From Paracoccaceae bacterium (GTDB lineage Bacteria; Pseudomonadota; Alphaproteobacteria; Rhodobacterales; Rhodobacteraceae), in NCBI GenBank assembly GCA_029248915.1, contig JAQWIK010000062.1:1-35013 (forward strand): a DNA stretch of 35,013 nt, in the 5' to 3' direction. The position numbers were made by a program, and so were the translations under genes. The notes under the pieces were generated by a model. That model worked only from the letters and a program-made list of their open reading frames with translations, was not told where the DNA came from and made no database searches. Every line of letters begins with the position of its first letter. Within the stretch, counting starts at the first letter, position 1. Below, piece by piece: positions 28,210 through 35,013 of this stretch.

Positions 28210-28806
28210 TTATGAGCTTGCTATCGCAAGGCTAACAAAAATCACAGTAAGCGCTGCCAAGAATAACATCAGATAACGCTCGTAAACGGATCCACTCACT
28301 AATCTTGCTATTTTTTCACCAAAGAGAGCCCAAATAGGGTGACAAATCACCTGAACACAAAACAAACAAACAGCAATAGTTGCAGTGGAATAAACAATAG
28401 GAGCTATTGGATCCACAAAATTAGTAAAACCTGTTGTTATCAAGGCCCAAGCTTTTGGGTTCAGGGGATGTATAATTAGACCAGAAAAGAACCCAGGTGC
28501 CTTATTATCAGAAATTTTTGCAGATATACGCATAGTGGCTATACGCCAAGCCAACCACAAAATATAAACAGCAGAAATATATTTAAAAAATATAAAAATA
28601 TAAGGATATTCTTTGTTTAGAAGCAATAAGCCAAAACCAATAGGCCAAATTATTATTTGTTTTCCTACAATGACGCCAAAGACAAAAGGAATTGCATTAC
28701 GAAAGCCATACTTCGCACCGGTAGCTAGCATAATCATATTTGCTGGCCCCGGGGTTGCAATTTGACTGAAGGCAAATAGTAAAAAATGAGATAAGGACAG
28801 CATCAT
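28210..28806 (-). CDS. LysE/RhtB-family amino-acid exporter
   Basis: A 198-residue inner-membrane protein with about six hydrophobic segments. The signature ATPGPANMIMLATGAKYGFRNA in the first quarter is the LysE-family motif, followed by the NPKAWALITTGFTNF block in the fourth segment. The substrate, probably an amino acid or related compound, cannot be told. The ATG at 28806 has GGAA six bases upstream and starts MMLSLSHFLLF. A TTG at 28818 is the longer alternative. It lies just beyond the rpmA terminator, so it probably starts its own transcript or depends on read-through. Confidence 0.87.
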   Translation of the reverse strand: MMLSLSHFLLFAFSQIATPGPANMIMLATGAKYGFRNAIPFVFGVIVGKQIIIWPIGFGLLLLNKEYPYIFIFFKYISAVYILWLAWRIATMRISAKISDNKAPGFFSGLIIHPLNPKAWALITTGFTNFVDPIAPIVYSTATIAVCLFCVQVICHPIWALFGEKIARLVSGSVYERYLMLFLAALTVIFVSLAIASS

Positions 28807-28827
28807 TAGTCTTTCCAAACTCTAAAT

Positions 28828-28859
28828 AAAAAAGCTCGGAAAATACCCCGAGCCCTTTT
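28828..28859 (-). terminator. Rho-independent terminator after rpmA
   Basis: On the minus strand GCTCGG (28853-28848) pairs with CCGAGC (28839-28834) across an 8-base loop, followed by six T's. It lies 20 bp after the rpmA stop and just before the LysE-type start, so it ends the rplU-rpmA transcript. Confidence 0.85.
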
Positions 28860-28879
28860 AATCATGCTGTATTTGTGTA

Positions 28880-29149
28880 CTATTCGGCTGCTTTGGCAGC
28901 CGGCAAAACCGAAATAAAGGTACGTTTCTTCAAACCCTTATGGAATTTAACATTCCCTTCAACAGTTGCAAATATAGTGTGATCTTTGCCCATACCAACG
29001 CCCTCTCCAGGCCACATTTTGGTACCACGCTGACGAACGATTATATTTCCTGGGATAGCAGACTGGCCTCCAAAAATTTTTACACCAAGTCGTCTACCGG
29101 CTGAATCACGTCCATTGCGTGATGAACCTCCAGCTTTTTTATGTGCCAT
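28880..29149 (-). CDS. rpmA: Ribosomal protein bL27
   Basis: An 89-residue component of the 50S peptidyl-transferase region. The N-terminus [20 protein letters not shown] is canonical for L27, followed by [20 protein letters not shown] and [16 protein letters not shown]. There is no N-terminal extension of the type cleaved in Firmicutes. It lies 12 bp after rplU on the same strand, the usual L21-L27 pair, and is followed by a strong terminator. Confidence 0.98.
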   Translation of the reverse strand: MAHKKAGGSSRNGRDSAGRRLGVKIFGGQSAIPGNIIVRQRGTKMWPGEGVGMGKDHTIFATVEGNVKFHKGLKKRTFISVLPAAKAAE

Positions 29150-29161
29150 TCCTAGTCCTCC

Positions 29162-29902
29162 TTATCCCTTTAGCTTTTCTTTAGCTTGATCGATCCAGCC
29201 TTCTTTTTCAACACGGCCTTTTGAAGAAATTTTTTCGTTTATAACTTCAATATCTTTTACTGACCAAGCGGCAATCTGCTCAAAACTTTTTACACCAGCA
29301 GCATGAAGTTTTTTCTCAAGCGCAGGGCCAACACCAGATAATTGCTTAAGATCATCAGACACTGAAGTCGTTGTCTTCTTTTCTTTAACGGGCGCGGACT
29401 TTTTTTCCTTTGTTTCTGTTGCGGGCTTAGCGGCTTTTGTTGTTTTGGCCTCTTTCTTAACGGTCTCCTTAACAGACTTATCTAACTTCGTTTTTGAGTC
29501 AGTAGATTTTTTTGTTTTCACATTTTCGGTAAATTGAAAATCAACCGATCCAGCACCAATTGCTTCTTGCACCTTCGATTTTTCCGCACCAGAAGCTAAA
29601 ATCTCTGTGACCCGCACTAAAGTTAAGTGTTGACGATGGCCCCGAGTTCGTTTGGAGCTATGCTTACGCCTACGCTTCACAAACTTTATAGTTTTTTCAC
29701 TTTTAATCTGATCAATTACGTCTGCCTGAACAGCTGCGCCAACAACTAACGGGGCACCTAAAACAGTCTTATCTCCACCGAGCATTAAAATTTGATTAAA
29801 CTGAACCTTGTCGCCAGCATTTGCAGCTAGTCTTTCAACCCGCAATATATCGCCTGATTGAACCTTATATTGCTTTCCGCCTGTTTTTACGACAGCAAAC
29901 AT
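29162..29902 (-). CDS. rplU: Ribosomal protein bL21 with C-terminal helix-hairpin-helix extension
   Basis: The N-terminal 103 or so residues are an ordinary L21 (MFAVVKTGGKQYKVQSGD, then KFVKRRRKHSSKRTRGHRQ, HLTLVRVTEI). The protein then continues to 246 residues. A low-complexity Lys/Thr/Glu linker (about 105-180) leads to a compact domain, DDLKQLSGVGPALEKKLH (183-200) and onward, which has the helix-hairpin-helix pattern LSGVGP. Such extended L21 proteins occur, as I recall, in Rhodobacterales, so this is a lineage trait and not an assembly error. The extension's role is unknown; rRNA or other nucleic-acid contact is a reasonable guess. Confidence 0.96.
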   Translation of the reverse strand: MFAVVKTGGKQYKVQSGDILRVERLAANAGDKVQFNQILMLGGDKTVLGAPLVVGAAVQADVIDQIKSEKTIKFVKRRRKHSSKRTRGHRQHLTLVRVTEILASGAEKSKVQEAIGAGSVDFQFTENVKTKKSTDSKTKLDKSVKETVKKEAKTTKAAKPATETKEKKSAPVKEKKTTTSVSDDLKQLSGVGPALEKKLHAAGVKSFEQIAAWSVKDIEVINEKISSKGRVEKEGWIDQAKEKLKG

Positions 29903-30004
29903 GATTTTATTCCTAAATAATCGCGTTCTTTGGCCACAAATGTGTTTTGGTTTTACCGCCTGGAACAGCGCGCCCTAAGGCGTCGTTAACTAAAATATTT
30001 AGCT

Positions 30005-30033
30005 CTTATGTTTATTTTTCTTCCGCTTGTCAA
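30005..30033 (-). promoter_or_regulatory. Likely promoter of rplU-rpmA
   Basis: On the minus strand a perfect TTGACA (30028-30033) and CATAAG (30005-30010, four of six bases) are 17 bases apart. The leader to the rplU ATG would be about 95 bases, long enough for autoregulation. A short GC-rich stem (CGCC / GGCG around 29970-29983) lies in it, but I recognise no known L21 leader there. Confidence 0.6.
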
Positions 30034-30170
30034 TGGAACAATTTTATATAATTACCATATCTTTTACCAATTAAAATCATTGCTAAAAGAATTTAATTGG
30101 TTTTTTATTTCTCTGAATTTATCAAAATTAAGAAATATGTTTTTTAGCTTGTTAATTAAACGGGGAAAAA

Positions 30171-30818
30171 ATGACAAAAACAATTTTAGTATTTGGCGAC
30201 AGTAATACTTTTGGCACGCCTCCGATGCTTTCAAGAGCCGGAATATGTGCGCGATACGGAAAAAATATACGGTGGCCAATGATAATGCAAAATTATCTTA
30301 AACCGGAATGGGAAATTATAGAGGAAGGCTTGCCAGGACGAACCACTTCTCTGCCTGATCCTGAAATGGGTGATCACATGAATGGGCAAACTGGTTTAAA
30401 AATCGCATTAAACAGCCATGGGCCAATTGATTTATTAGTGATAATGCTCGGAACAAACGATAGTAAAATTCAATTTGGAATAGAAGCAAATCAAATTGCT
30501 TCGGGATTGGCTAGTCTTTTGAATATTGCTAATACGCCTGATATGCAGCTCAAACACAATAATTTTGAAACTTTAATTATCACGCCACCTCAAGTAAAAG
30601 AGCGAAATGCTTTAGAAAAGATTTTTTTTAAAGCAAATAAAAAAACAGCCTCCTTGAATCATTTCTATGGTCAACTTTCTGAAAAATACGAAATCAGTAA
30701 TATAAACGCCGGTGATTTTATAGAAACTAGTGAAACCGATGGTGTTCATTTTGAACCCGAAGCACATCAAACATTGGGTAAATTAGTAGCGGAATATATT
30801 TTGAATAACTTTAAATAA
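30171..30818 (+). CDS. SGNH/GDSL-family hydrolase (arylesterase-like)
   Basis: A 215-residue esterase of the SGNH superfamily. The four blocks are visible: block I VFGDSNTFG with the catalytic Ser11, block II EEGLPGRTT with the oxyanion glycine, block III MLGTNDSK with Asn96, and block V DGVHFEPEAH with Asp190 and His193. No signal peptide is seen, so it is probably cytoplasmic. The substrate is unknown; a short-chain or aryl ester or an acetylated sugar would fit the family. GGGGA lies five bases before the ATG. It diverges from rplU across a 268-bp spacer. Confidence 0.9.
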   Translation: MTKTILVFGDSNTFGTPPMLSRAGICARYGKNIRWPMIMQNYLKPEWEIIEEGLPGRTTSLPDPEMGDHMNGQTGLKIALNSHGPIDLLVIMLGTNDSKIQFGIEANQIASGLASLLNIANTPDMQLKHNNFETLIITPPQVKERNALEKIFFKANKKTASLNHFYGQLSEKYEISNINAGDFIETSETDGVHFEPEAHQTLGKLVAEYILNNFK

Positions 30819-30830
30819 TTTAAAAAATTC

Positions 30831-30862
30831 CAAAATACGTCAAATGAAAATGTCGTATTTTG
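30831..30862. promoter_or_regulatory. 32-bp palindrome overlapping a TTGACA element
   Basis: The arms CAAAATACGTC (30831-30841) and GTCGTATTTTG (30852-30862) are inverted repeats with one mismatch in 11 and a 10-base centre. The right arm runs into TTGACA (30860-30865), with a weak TAGGTA 18 bases further (30884-30889). This looks like an operator over the promoter of the following small ORF and the MttB-family gene. As a terminator for the preceding SGNH gene it is poor, with a long loop and no T run. Confidence 0.5.
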
Positions 30863-30899
30863 ACAAGCTTATGCTCATCGATTTAGGTATTTTTAAAGT

Positions 30900-31013
30900 A
30901 TGAGAAAAACTATGCAGAATCAGATATCTAAAGTACGATTGGTTAGCATAACTATTGGAGCAGCGCGAGGACGTGCAGCTCGCGGCAGACCACAAATTTA
31001 TCATTATTTTTAG
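30900..31013 (+). CDS. Possible 37-residue leader peptide before the MttB-family gene
   Basis: A short ORF reads MRKTMQNQISKVRLVSITIG followed by AARGRAARGRPQIYHYF and a TAG stop, 32 bp before the MttB-family ATG. I do not recognise a family. The second half is rich in Arg, Ala and Gly and uses four different Arg codons (CGA, CGT, CGC, AGA). Its DNA is strikingly GC-rich against AT-rich surroundings, and it can form a 6-bp hairpin (30964-30969 with 30979-30984). The ribosome binding site is weak; Met5 at 30912 is an alternative start. It may be a translated leader, a structured RNA, or chance. Confidence 0.4.
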   Translation: MRKTMQNQISKVRLVSITIGAARGRAARGRPQIYHYF

Positions 31014-31045
31014 CAATACCTTAACTTAAATAACGGTAAATTATT

Positions 31046-32578
31046 ATGTCTAACTCTATCTCTCTCCGCGCTGGAGGTCGAACCGCTCGCAGAAATGCGC
31101 GATCGGCTCCGTTAGCCGATCATCTACGACCCGTCAAAGCAGGCATGCTTGGTGGATCTTATTCCCCCTTATCACCAGATGGTGAGCGAAAAATTCATAA
31201 TGCAGCATTAGATGCTTTAGAGTTTATCGGTCTGGCAGATGCTCCTCAATCTGGCATAGATTATATGGTTAATGCTGGAGTTATTTTAGGTGATGACGGG
31301 CGTTTGAGGTTTCCCCGTTCGCTGGTAGAAGATGCACTGGCTGCAGCAAATAAAAATGTTATTTTGCATGGCCGAGATCATAAACATGATCTAGATTTGT
31401 CAGGAAACCGCGTTCATTTTGGCACGGCTGGCGCCGCTGTTCATATTGTCGACGTTCTGAATAATGAGTATCGCGATAGTAAGGTTCAAGATCTTTTTAA
31501 CGCAGCTTGTATTGTAAATGAATTAGATAATATACATTTCCTCCAACGTCCAATGGTCTGCAGAGACATAGTTGATAACAGAGAAATGGATTACAATACT
31601 ATTTATGCATGTTGTGCAGGAACAACAAAACATGTTGGCACGTCATTTACTGAACCTTCCTTTGTGCCCGACGCTATAGAAATGCTACATACAATTGCAG
31701 GAAGTGAGGCGGCTTGGCGTGAACGGCCTTTTGTTTCTAACTCAAATTGTTTTGTTGTTCCTCCAATGAAATTCGCTACTGAGAGCTGTCAGGTAATGGA
31801 AGCTTGTATAGAGGCTGGTATGCCAGTTTTATTGTTAAGTGCTGGTCAAGCCGGTGCGACAGCACCAGCACCCATAGCAGGAGCAATTGTTCAAGCTGTA
31901 GCAGAGTGTCTTGCCGGTTTAGTTTACGTTTATTCTATCAAGCCTGGCCACCCTTGTATTTTTGGCACTTGGCCTTTTGTTTCGGATCTTAGAACCGGAG
32001 CCATGTCCGGCGGCAGTGGAGAACAAGCACTTTTGACCGCCGGATGCGCTCAGATGCATAGATTTTATGATTTGCCTGGTGGAGCAGCAGCTGGAATTGC
32101 TGACGCAAAAGTACCAGACATGCAAGCCGGCTGGGAGCAAGCTATGTCGAATGTCATGGCGGGCCTCACAGGCCTTAATATGGTTTATGAAGCTGCCGGA
32201 ATGCATGCTTCACTTTTAGGGTTTTGCCTCGAGTCCCTGATCATTGGAGACGATCTATTGGGACAAGCAATGCGTTGCGTAAGAGGAATTGAAGTGACTG
32301 AAGATAGCGTTAGCCTTGAAGTAATTAAAAGAACCTGCCTTGAAGGACCTGGCCATTTTTTAGGCTCTGATCAAACACTAAGCTTGATGCAAACAGAGTA
32401 CATTTATCCTTCTTTGGCAGATAGATCATCGCCAAAAGAGTGGGTTGAACTCGGTAAACCTAATTTAGTTCAAAAGGCAATTGAGAAAAAAGAAAATATT
32501 TTAAACAATGCAACAAAAAAAATTGACCCTACAATTGATAAAAAACTAAGATCTGCATTTAATATTCATCTTGCATAA
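31046..32578 (+). CDS. MttB-family (trimethylamine/betaine-type) methyltransferase, non-pyrrolysine
   Basis: A 510-residue TIM-barrel protein of the MttB superfamily, which moves methyl groups from quaternary or tertiary amines to a corrinoid protein. There is no in-frame TAG, so it is not a pyrrolysine enzyme and is closer to the MtgB-type (glycine betaine) group. Visible blocks are LRFPRSLVEDALAAA, VHFGTAGAAVHIVD, PLAGATAPAPIAGA-type GQAGATAPAPIAGAIVQ and MSGGSGEQALLTAGCAQM. The first 35 residues are Arg-rich (AGGRTARRNARSAP), as in other roseobacter members. No corrinoid protein or reactivase gene is near, so the true substrate and acceptor are unknown. It has its own upstream regulatory region. 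Confidence 0.9.
   Translation: MSNSISLRAGGRTARRNARSAPLADHLRPVKAGMLGGSYSPLSPDGERKIHNAALDALEFIGLADAPQSGIDYMVNAGVILGDDGRLRFPRSLVEDALAAANKNVILHGRDHKHDLDLSGNRVHFGTAGAAVHIVDVLNNEYRDSKVQDLFNAACIVNELDNIHFLQRPMVCRDIVDNREMDYNTIYACCAGTTKHVGTSFTEPSFVPDAIEMLHTIAGSEAAWRERPFVSNSNCFVVPPMKFATESCQVMEACIEAGMPVLLLSAGQAGATAPAPIAGAIVQAVAECLAGLVYVYSIKPGHPCIFGTWPFVSDLRTGAMSGGSGEQALLTAGCAQMHRFYDLPGGAAAGIADAKVPDMQAGWEQAMSNVMAGLTGLNMVYEAAGMHASLLGFCLESLIIGDDLLGQAMRCVRGIEVTEDSVSLEVIKRTCLEGPGHFLGSDQTLSLMQTEYIYPSLADRSSPKEWVELGKPNLVQKAIEKKENILNNATKKIDPTIDKKLRSAFNIHLA
31101..31121 (+). other. Perfect hairpin in the 5' coding part of the MttB-family gene
   Basis: GATCGGCT (31101-31108) and AGCCGATC (31114-31121) form an 8-bp perfect stem with a 5-base loop within codons 19-26. 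It lies 55-76 bases after the start codon, where mRNA structure could slow ribosomes. Coding constraint alone may explain it. Confidence 0.4.
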
Positions 32579-32694
32579 GATAAACACGCTTCTCTAAACT
32601 GCCAAAAAATTAATATTCATTTTTTAATTTTATTTACTGGTGTTCTTCCTAGAAACCTTATACGCCGCGCCCTGAATTATAGAGGTATTCCAAA

Positions 32695-34524
32695 ATGGAT
32701 ATTCGCAATATTGCAATTATCGCACACGTAGATCACGGAAAAACCACACTAGTGGACGAGTTGTTAAAACAGTCAGGAGCATTTAGAGCCAACCAAAACG
32801 TGTCTGAGCGTGTAATGGATAGCAATGATTTAGAGCGAGAGCGTGGCATCACAATCTTAGCCAAAGCAACATCCGTAGAGTGGAAAGAAACACGAATAAA
32901 CATTGTAGACACGCCAGGTCATGCTGATTTCGGCGGAGAAGTTGAGCGAATACTAAGTATGGTTGACGGCGTTGTTTTATTGGTTGACGCAGCCGAAGGC
33001 CCGATGCCACAAACAAAGTTTGTAACATCAAAAGCCTTAAATTTAGGTCTTCGTCCAATAGTTGTTTTGAACAAAGTTGATAAATCTGATGCCGAGCCTG
33101 ATAGAGCTTTAGACGAATGTTTTGATTTATTTGCTTCATTAGATGCCAATGAAGACCAGTTGGATTTCCCCCACATGTATGCTTCAGGTCGATCAGGCTG
33201 GGCCGATCATGAACTAACTGGCCCTAGAAAAGACCTGACAGCCTTATTTGACTTAGTAATAAATCATGTACCCATGCCTAGACAGTTAAATTTGAAAAAT
33301 GAAGATTTTAGAATGCTTTCAACTACCTTAGGTCACGATCCGTTTGTTGGTCGAATTTTGACAGGCAGAATAGAAAGTGGACAAATTAAATTAGGTTCCA
33401 CTGTTCAAGCACTCAGCCGCATGGGCCAAAAAATTGAGCAGTTTAGAGTAACAAAAATATTAGCCTTCAGAGGCATATCGATGAAAGATATTGAAGAAGC
33501 TAATGCGGGCGATATTGTTTCACTTGCAGGAATGAATAAAGCTACTGTTTCGGATACTTTATGTGCATTAGCTGTCGATGAACCAATAGAATCTCTTCCT
33601 ATCGATCCACCCACTATTAGTGTAACCTTTGGAATAAACGACAGTCCCTTAGCCGGTAGAGAGGGGAATAAAGTACAAAGTAGAGTTATCAGAGAACGAC
33701 TACTCAAAGAGGCTGAAAGTAATGTCGCAATAAAAGTTACTGAAACTGCAGGAGGTGATGCATTTGAAGTCGCTGGACGTGGAGAATTACAAATGGGCGT
33801 ACTTATTGAAAATATGCGGCGTGAGGGTTTTGAATTATCAATATCTCGACCACAAGTTCTTACTCAACAAGACGAAGAAGGAAAAATCTTAGAACCTATT
33901 GAAGAAGTCACTATTGATGTTGACGATGAGTATTCTGGAGCAGTGATAGAAAAAATTACGGGTGCCAGACGAGGGACACTTGTTGAAATGCGTCCATCAG
34001 GATCGAATAAAACAAGAATAATAGCGCATGTTCCATCAAGGGGTTTGATAGGTTACCACGGTGAATTTTTGACAGACACAAGAGGAACTGGAGTACTAAA
34101 TCGTGTTTTTCACAGTTGGTCAGAACATAAAGGTGTAATCCCAGGTCGAAGAGCTGGAGTTCTAGTATCTATTGAAAATGGTGAGTCCGTTGCCTACGCC
34201 CTTTGGAACTTAGAGGAAAGAGGTAGAATGTTTTTAGGTCCCCAAACCAAGATTTATGAAGGCATGATCATAGGCGAACACAGCAGAGAAAATGATTTAG
34301 AAGTAAATCCTCTCAAAGGTAAAAAATTGACGAACGTTCGCGCTTCGGGATCAGATGAAGCAGTTCGGCTAACCCCCCATATAAATTTTAGTTTAGAAGA
34401 GGCCATTGCATATATTGATAACGATGAGTTAGTCGAAGTTACCCCAGCTAACATTCGCTTGAGAAAAAGATTTCTGGATCCTCACGAAAGAAAACGAAAA
34501 GCTAAAGAAATTAACGGTAATTAG
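32695..34524 (+). CDS. typA: TypA/BipA, translational GTPase
   Basis: A 609-residue ribosome-binding GTPase of the elongation factor family, involved in 50S assembly at low temperature and in stress responses. G1 is AHVDHGKTT (10-18), the switch I region RERGITI follows, G3 is DTPGHADF, and G4 is NKVD. The BipA-specific C-terminal region includes GSNKTRIIAHVPSRGLIGYHGEF and RGTGVLNRVFHSW. AGAGG lies nine bases before the ATG. A 116-bp spacer separates it from the MttB-family gene. A good terminator follows 22 bp after the stop. Confidence 0.98.
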   Translation: MDIRNIAIIAHVDHGKTTLVDELLKQSGAFRANQNVSERVMDSNDLERERGITILAKATSVEWKETRINIVDTPGHADFGGEVERILSMVDGVVLLVDAAEGPMPQTKFVTSKALNLGLRPIVVLNKVDKSDAEPDRALDECFDLFASLDANEDQLDFPHMYASGRSGWADHELTGPRKDLTALFDLVINHVPMPRQLNLKNEDFRMLSTTLGHDPFVGRILTGRIESGQIKLGSTVQALSRMGQKIEQFRVTKILAFRGISMKDIEEANAGDIVSLAGMNKATVSDTLCALAVDEPIESLPIDPPTISVTFGINDSPLAGREGNKVQSRVIRERLLKEAESNVAIKVTETAGGDAFEVAGRGELQMGVLIENMRREGFELSISRPQVLTQQDEEGKILEPIEEVTIDVDDEYSGAVIEKITGARRGTLVEMRPSGSNKTRIIAHVPSRGLIGYHGEFLTDTRGTGVLNRVFHSWSEHKGVIPGRRAGVLVSIENGESVAYALWNLEERGRMFLGPQTKIYEGMIIGEHSRENDLEVNPLKGKKLTNVRASGSDEAVRLTPHINFSLEEAIAYIDNDELVEVTPANIRLRKRFLDPHERKRKAKEINGN

Positions 34525-34546
34525 TGTTAGTTTTTCTAATGGATCA

Positions 34547-34580
34547 AAAAAAAGCGCCAACTTTCGTAGGCGCTTTTTTT
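34547..34580 (+). terminator. Rho-independent terminator after typA
   Basis: GCGCC (34554-34558) pairs with GGCGC (34569-34573), extended by an A run before and seven T's after, with a 10-base loop. It lies just past the typA stop. The A run would also give a T run on the minus strand, so it may end transcription from both sides. Confidence 0.88.
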
Positions 34581-34875
34581 ATTTCTAAATTCACTAAAAA
34601 ACGGATTAACGCTTTGCTAACTGGAAAGTAAAAGTATCCTATTGTAATATCTGGGTTATTTTTATTACTACATTTACTTGCTACGTTTTTGCTACAGAAA
34701 ATAAGTTGAATGTGATTACCACGTGTTTCATATTCCCTCATTACACCAAGTTTGCAATCTCATCATCAACATCAACTACATAGCAGTGCTTCTTTCAGCA
34801 ATCAGTTGCTGTATTACGCTTAAAACGTTGTGTAGTGCATTATTGATAATGGAACCATTTCGTTTTTAGCAAATA
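34581..34875. other. Intergenic stretch between typA terminator and the right-edge gene
   Basis: I see no convincing gene here. A 65-codon minus-strand frame ends inside the typA terminator and looks spurious. A 6-bp hairpin (CAGCAA 34796-34801 / TTGCTG 34806-34811) lies after the end of the right-edge gene, without a T run. The minus-strand text around 34745-34790 reads as a short peptide-like string between stops and could be a decayed gene end, but this is weak. Confidence 0.4.
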
Positions 34876-35013
34876 CTAAGACAGCAAGTAATCCTGCACT
34901 ACTTTTGCATATGCGACTGGTGCTTCAATCATTGGATAATGTCCCGTCGCCATCACTGCTTGTTGGTAGTTTGGATACCAACTCTTAAATTTATCTGCGT
35001 TTGCAGTCTCTCT
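34876..35013 (-). CDS. C-terminus of an alpha/beta hydrolase (5' end outside window)
   Basis: The last 45 codons of a minus-strand gene end in TAG at 34876. The translation includes DKFKSWYPNYQQAVM, then ATGHYPMIEAPVAYAKVVQD and YLLS. The GHYPMIEAP segment matches the end of many alpha/beta hydrolases, where this histidine is the third catalytic residue, followed by a final helix. The rest of the enzyme and its substrate lie outside the window. Confidence 0.75.
   Translation of the reverse strand, partial: RETANADKFKSWYPNYQQAVMATGHYPMIEAPVAYAKVVQDYLLS

Noticed and set aside
30064-30279. 71-codon minus-strand frame across the SGNH hydrolase start
   Set aside because: It covers the hydrolase's start and the divergent promoter region, and its Lys/Asn/Phe-rich translation looks like out-of-frame AT-rich DNA.
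32606-32631. AT-only inverted repeat after the MttB-family gene as a terminator
   Set aside because: Its 8-bp stem (AAAATTAA / TTAATTTT) has no G or C, so it is not distinguishable from chance in AT-rich DNA.
34544-34741. 65-codon minus-strand frame after typA
   Set aside because: Its 3' end lies inside the typA terminator stem and T run, it has no ribosome binding site, and the translation matches no family I recognise.

Overview
The window looks like chromosomal DNA of a low-GC marine alphaproteobacterium of the Rhodobacterales (Roseobacter-like). This is inferred from gene content. It carries an IscR with a single cysteine, an iscR-iscS-sufBCD-Yip1-Yip1-sufS operon, a DUF3553 gene beside olsBA, an L21 protein with a C-terminal helix-hairpin-helix extension, a HemB without the zinc-cysteine motif, and an MttB-family methyltransferase with the N-terminus common in roseobacters. 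Base composition is AT-rich throughout, and no tract looks obviously foreign. I found no tRNA, rRNA, CRISPR array, insertion sequence or prophage.

Region by region. Positions 1-2948 (+) hold a type I secretion inner-membrane pair: an ABC exporter cut by the window edge, then its HlyD-type adaptor. A short two-helix membrane ORF follows. Positions 3265-10669 (-) form one tight Fe-S cluster assembly operon, iscR, iscS-like, sufB, sufC, sufD, two Yip1-family membrane proteins and sufS. Most junctions overlap (ATGA or TAATG), and a palindromic operator overlaps the promoter. A small alpha/beta hydrolase diverges from it. Next come mfd and an upstream membrane protein (-), then hemB, a SYLF-domain lipoprotein and gyrA (+). 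trmJ and ctaA (-) converge on gyrA. A ThiE-like gene (+) converges with and overlaps the end of olsA.

Positions 22782-29902 (-) are a long same-strand run: rplU, rpmA, a terminator, a LysE-family exporter, obgE, proB, proA, a 59-residue DUF3553 gene with a TTG start, then olsB and olsA (ornithine lipid synthesis). On the right (+) lie an SGNH hydrolase, a 37-codon possible leader ORF preceded by a 32-bp palindrome, an MttB-family methyltransferase and typA with a clear terminator. The window ends in the C-terminus of a minus-strand alpha/beta hydrolase.

Most genes are housekeeping: Fe-S assembly, haem and haem A synthesis, DNA topology and repair, ribosome and GTPase functions, proline synthesis, membrane lipids. 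The least explained segment is 30831-31121, where an operator-like palindrome, a short Arg/Gly/Ala-rich ORF and competing GC-rich RNA pairings precede the MttB-family gene. That is my best candidate for undescribed regulation, but the evidence is pattern only.
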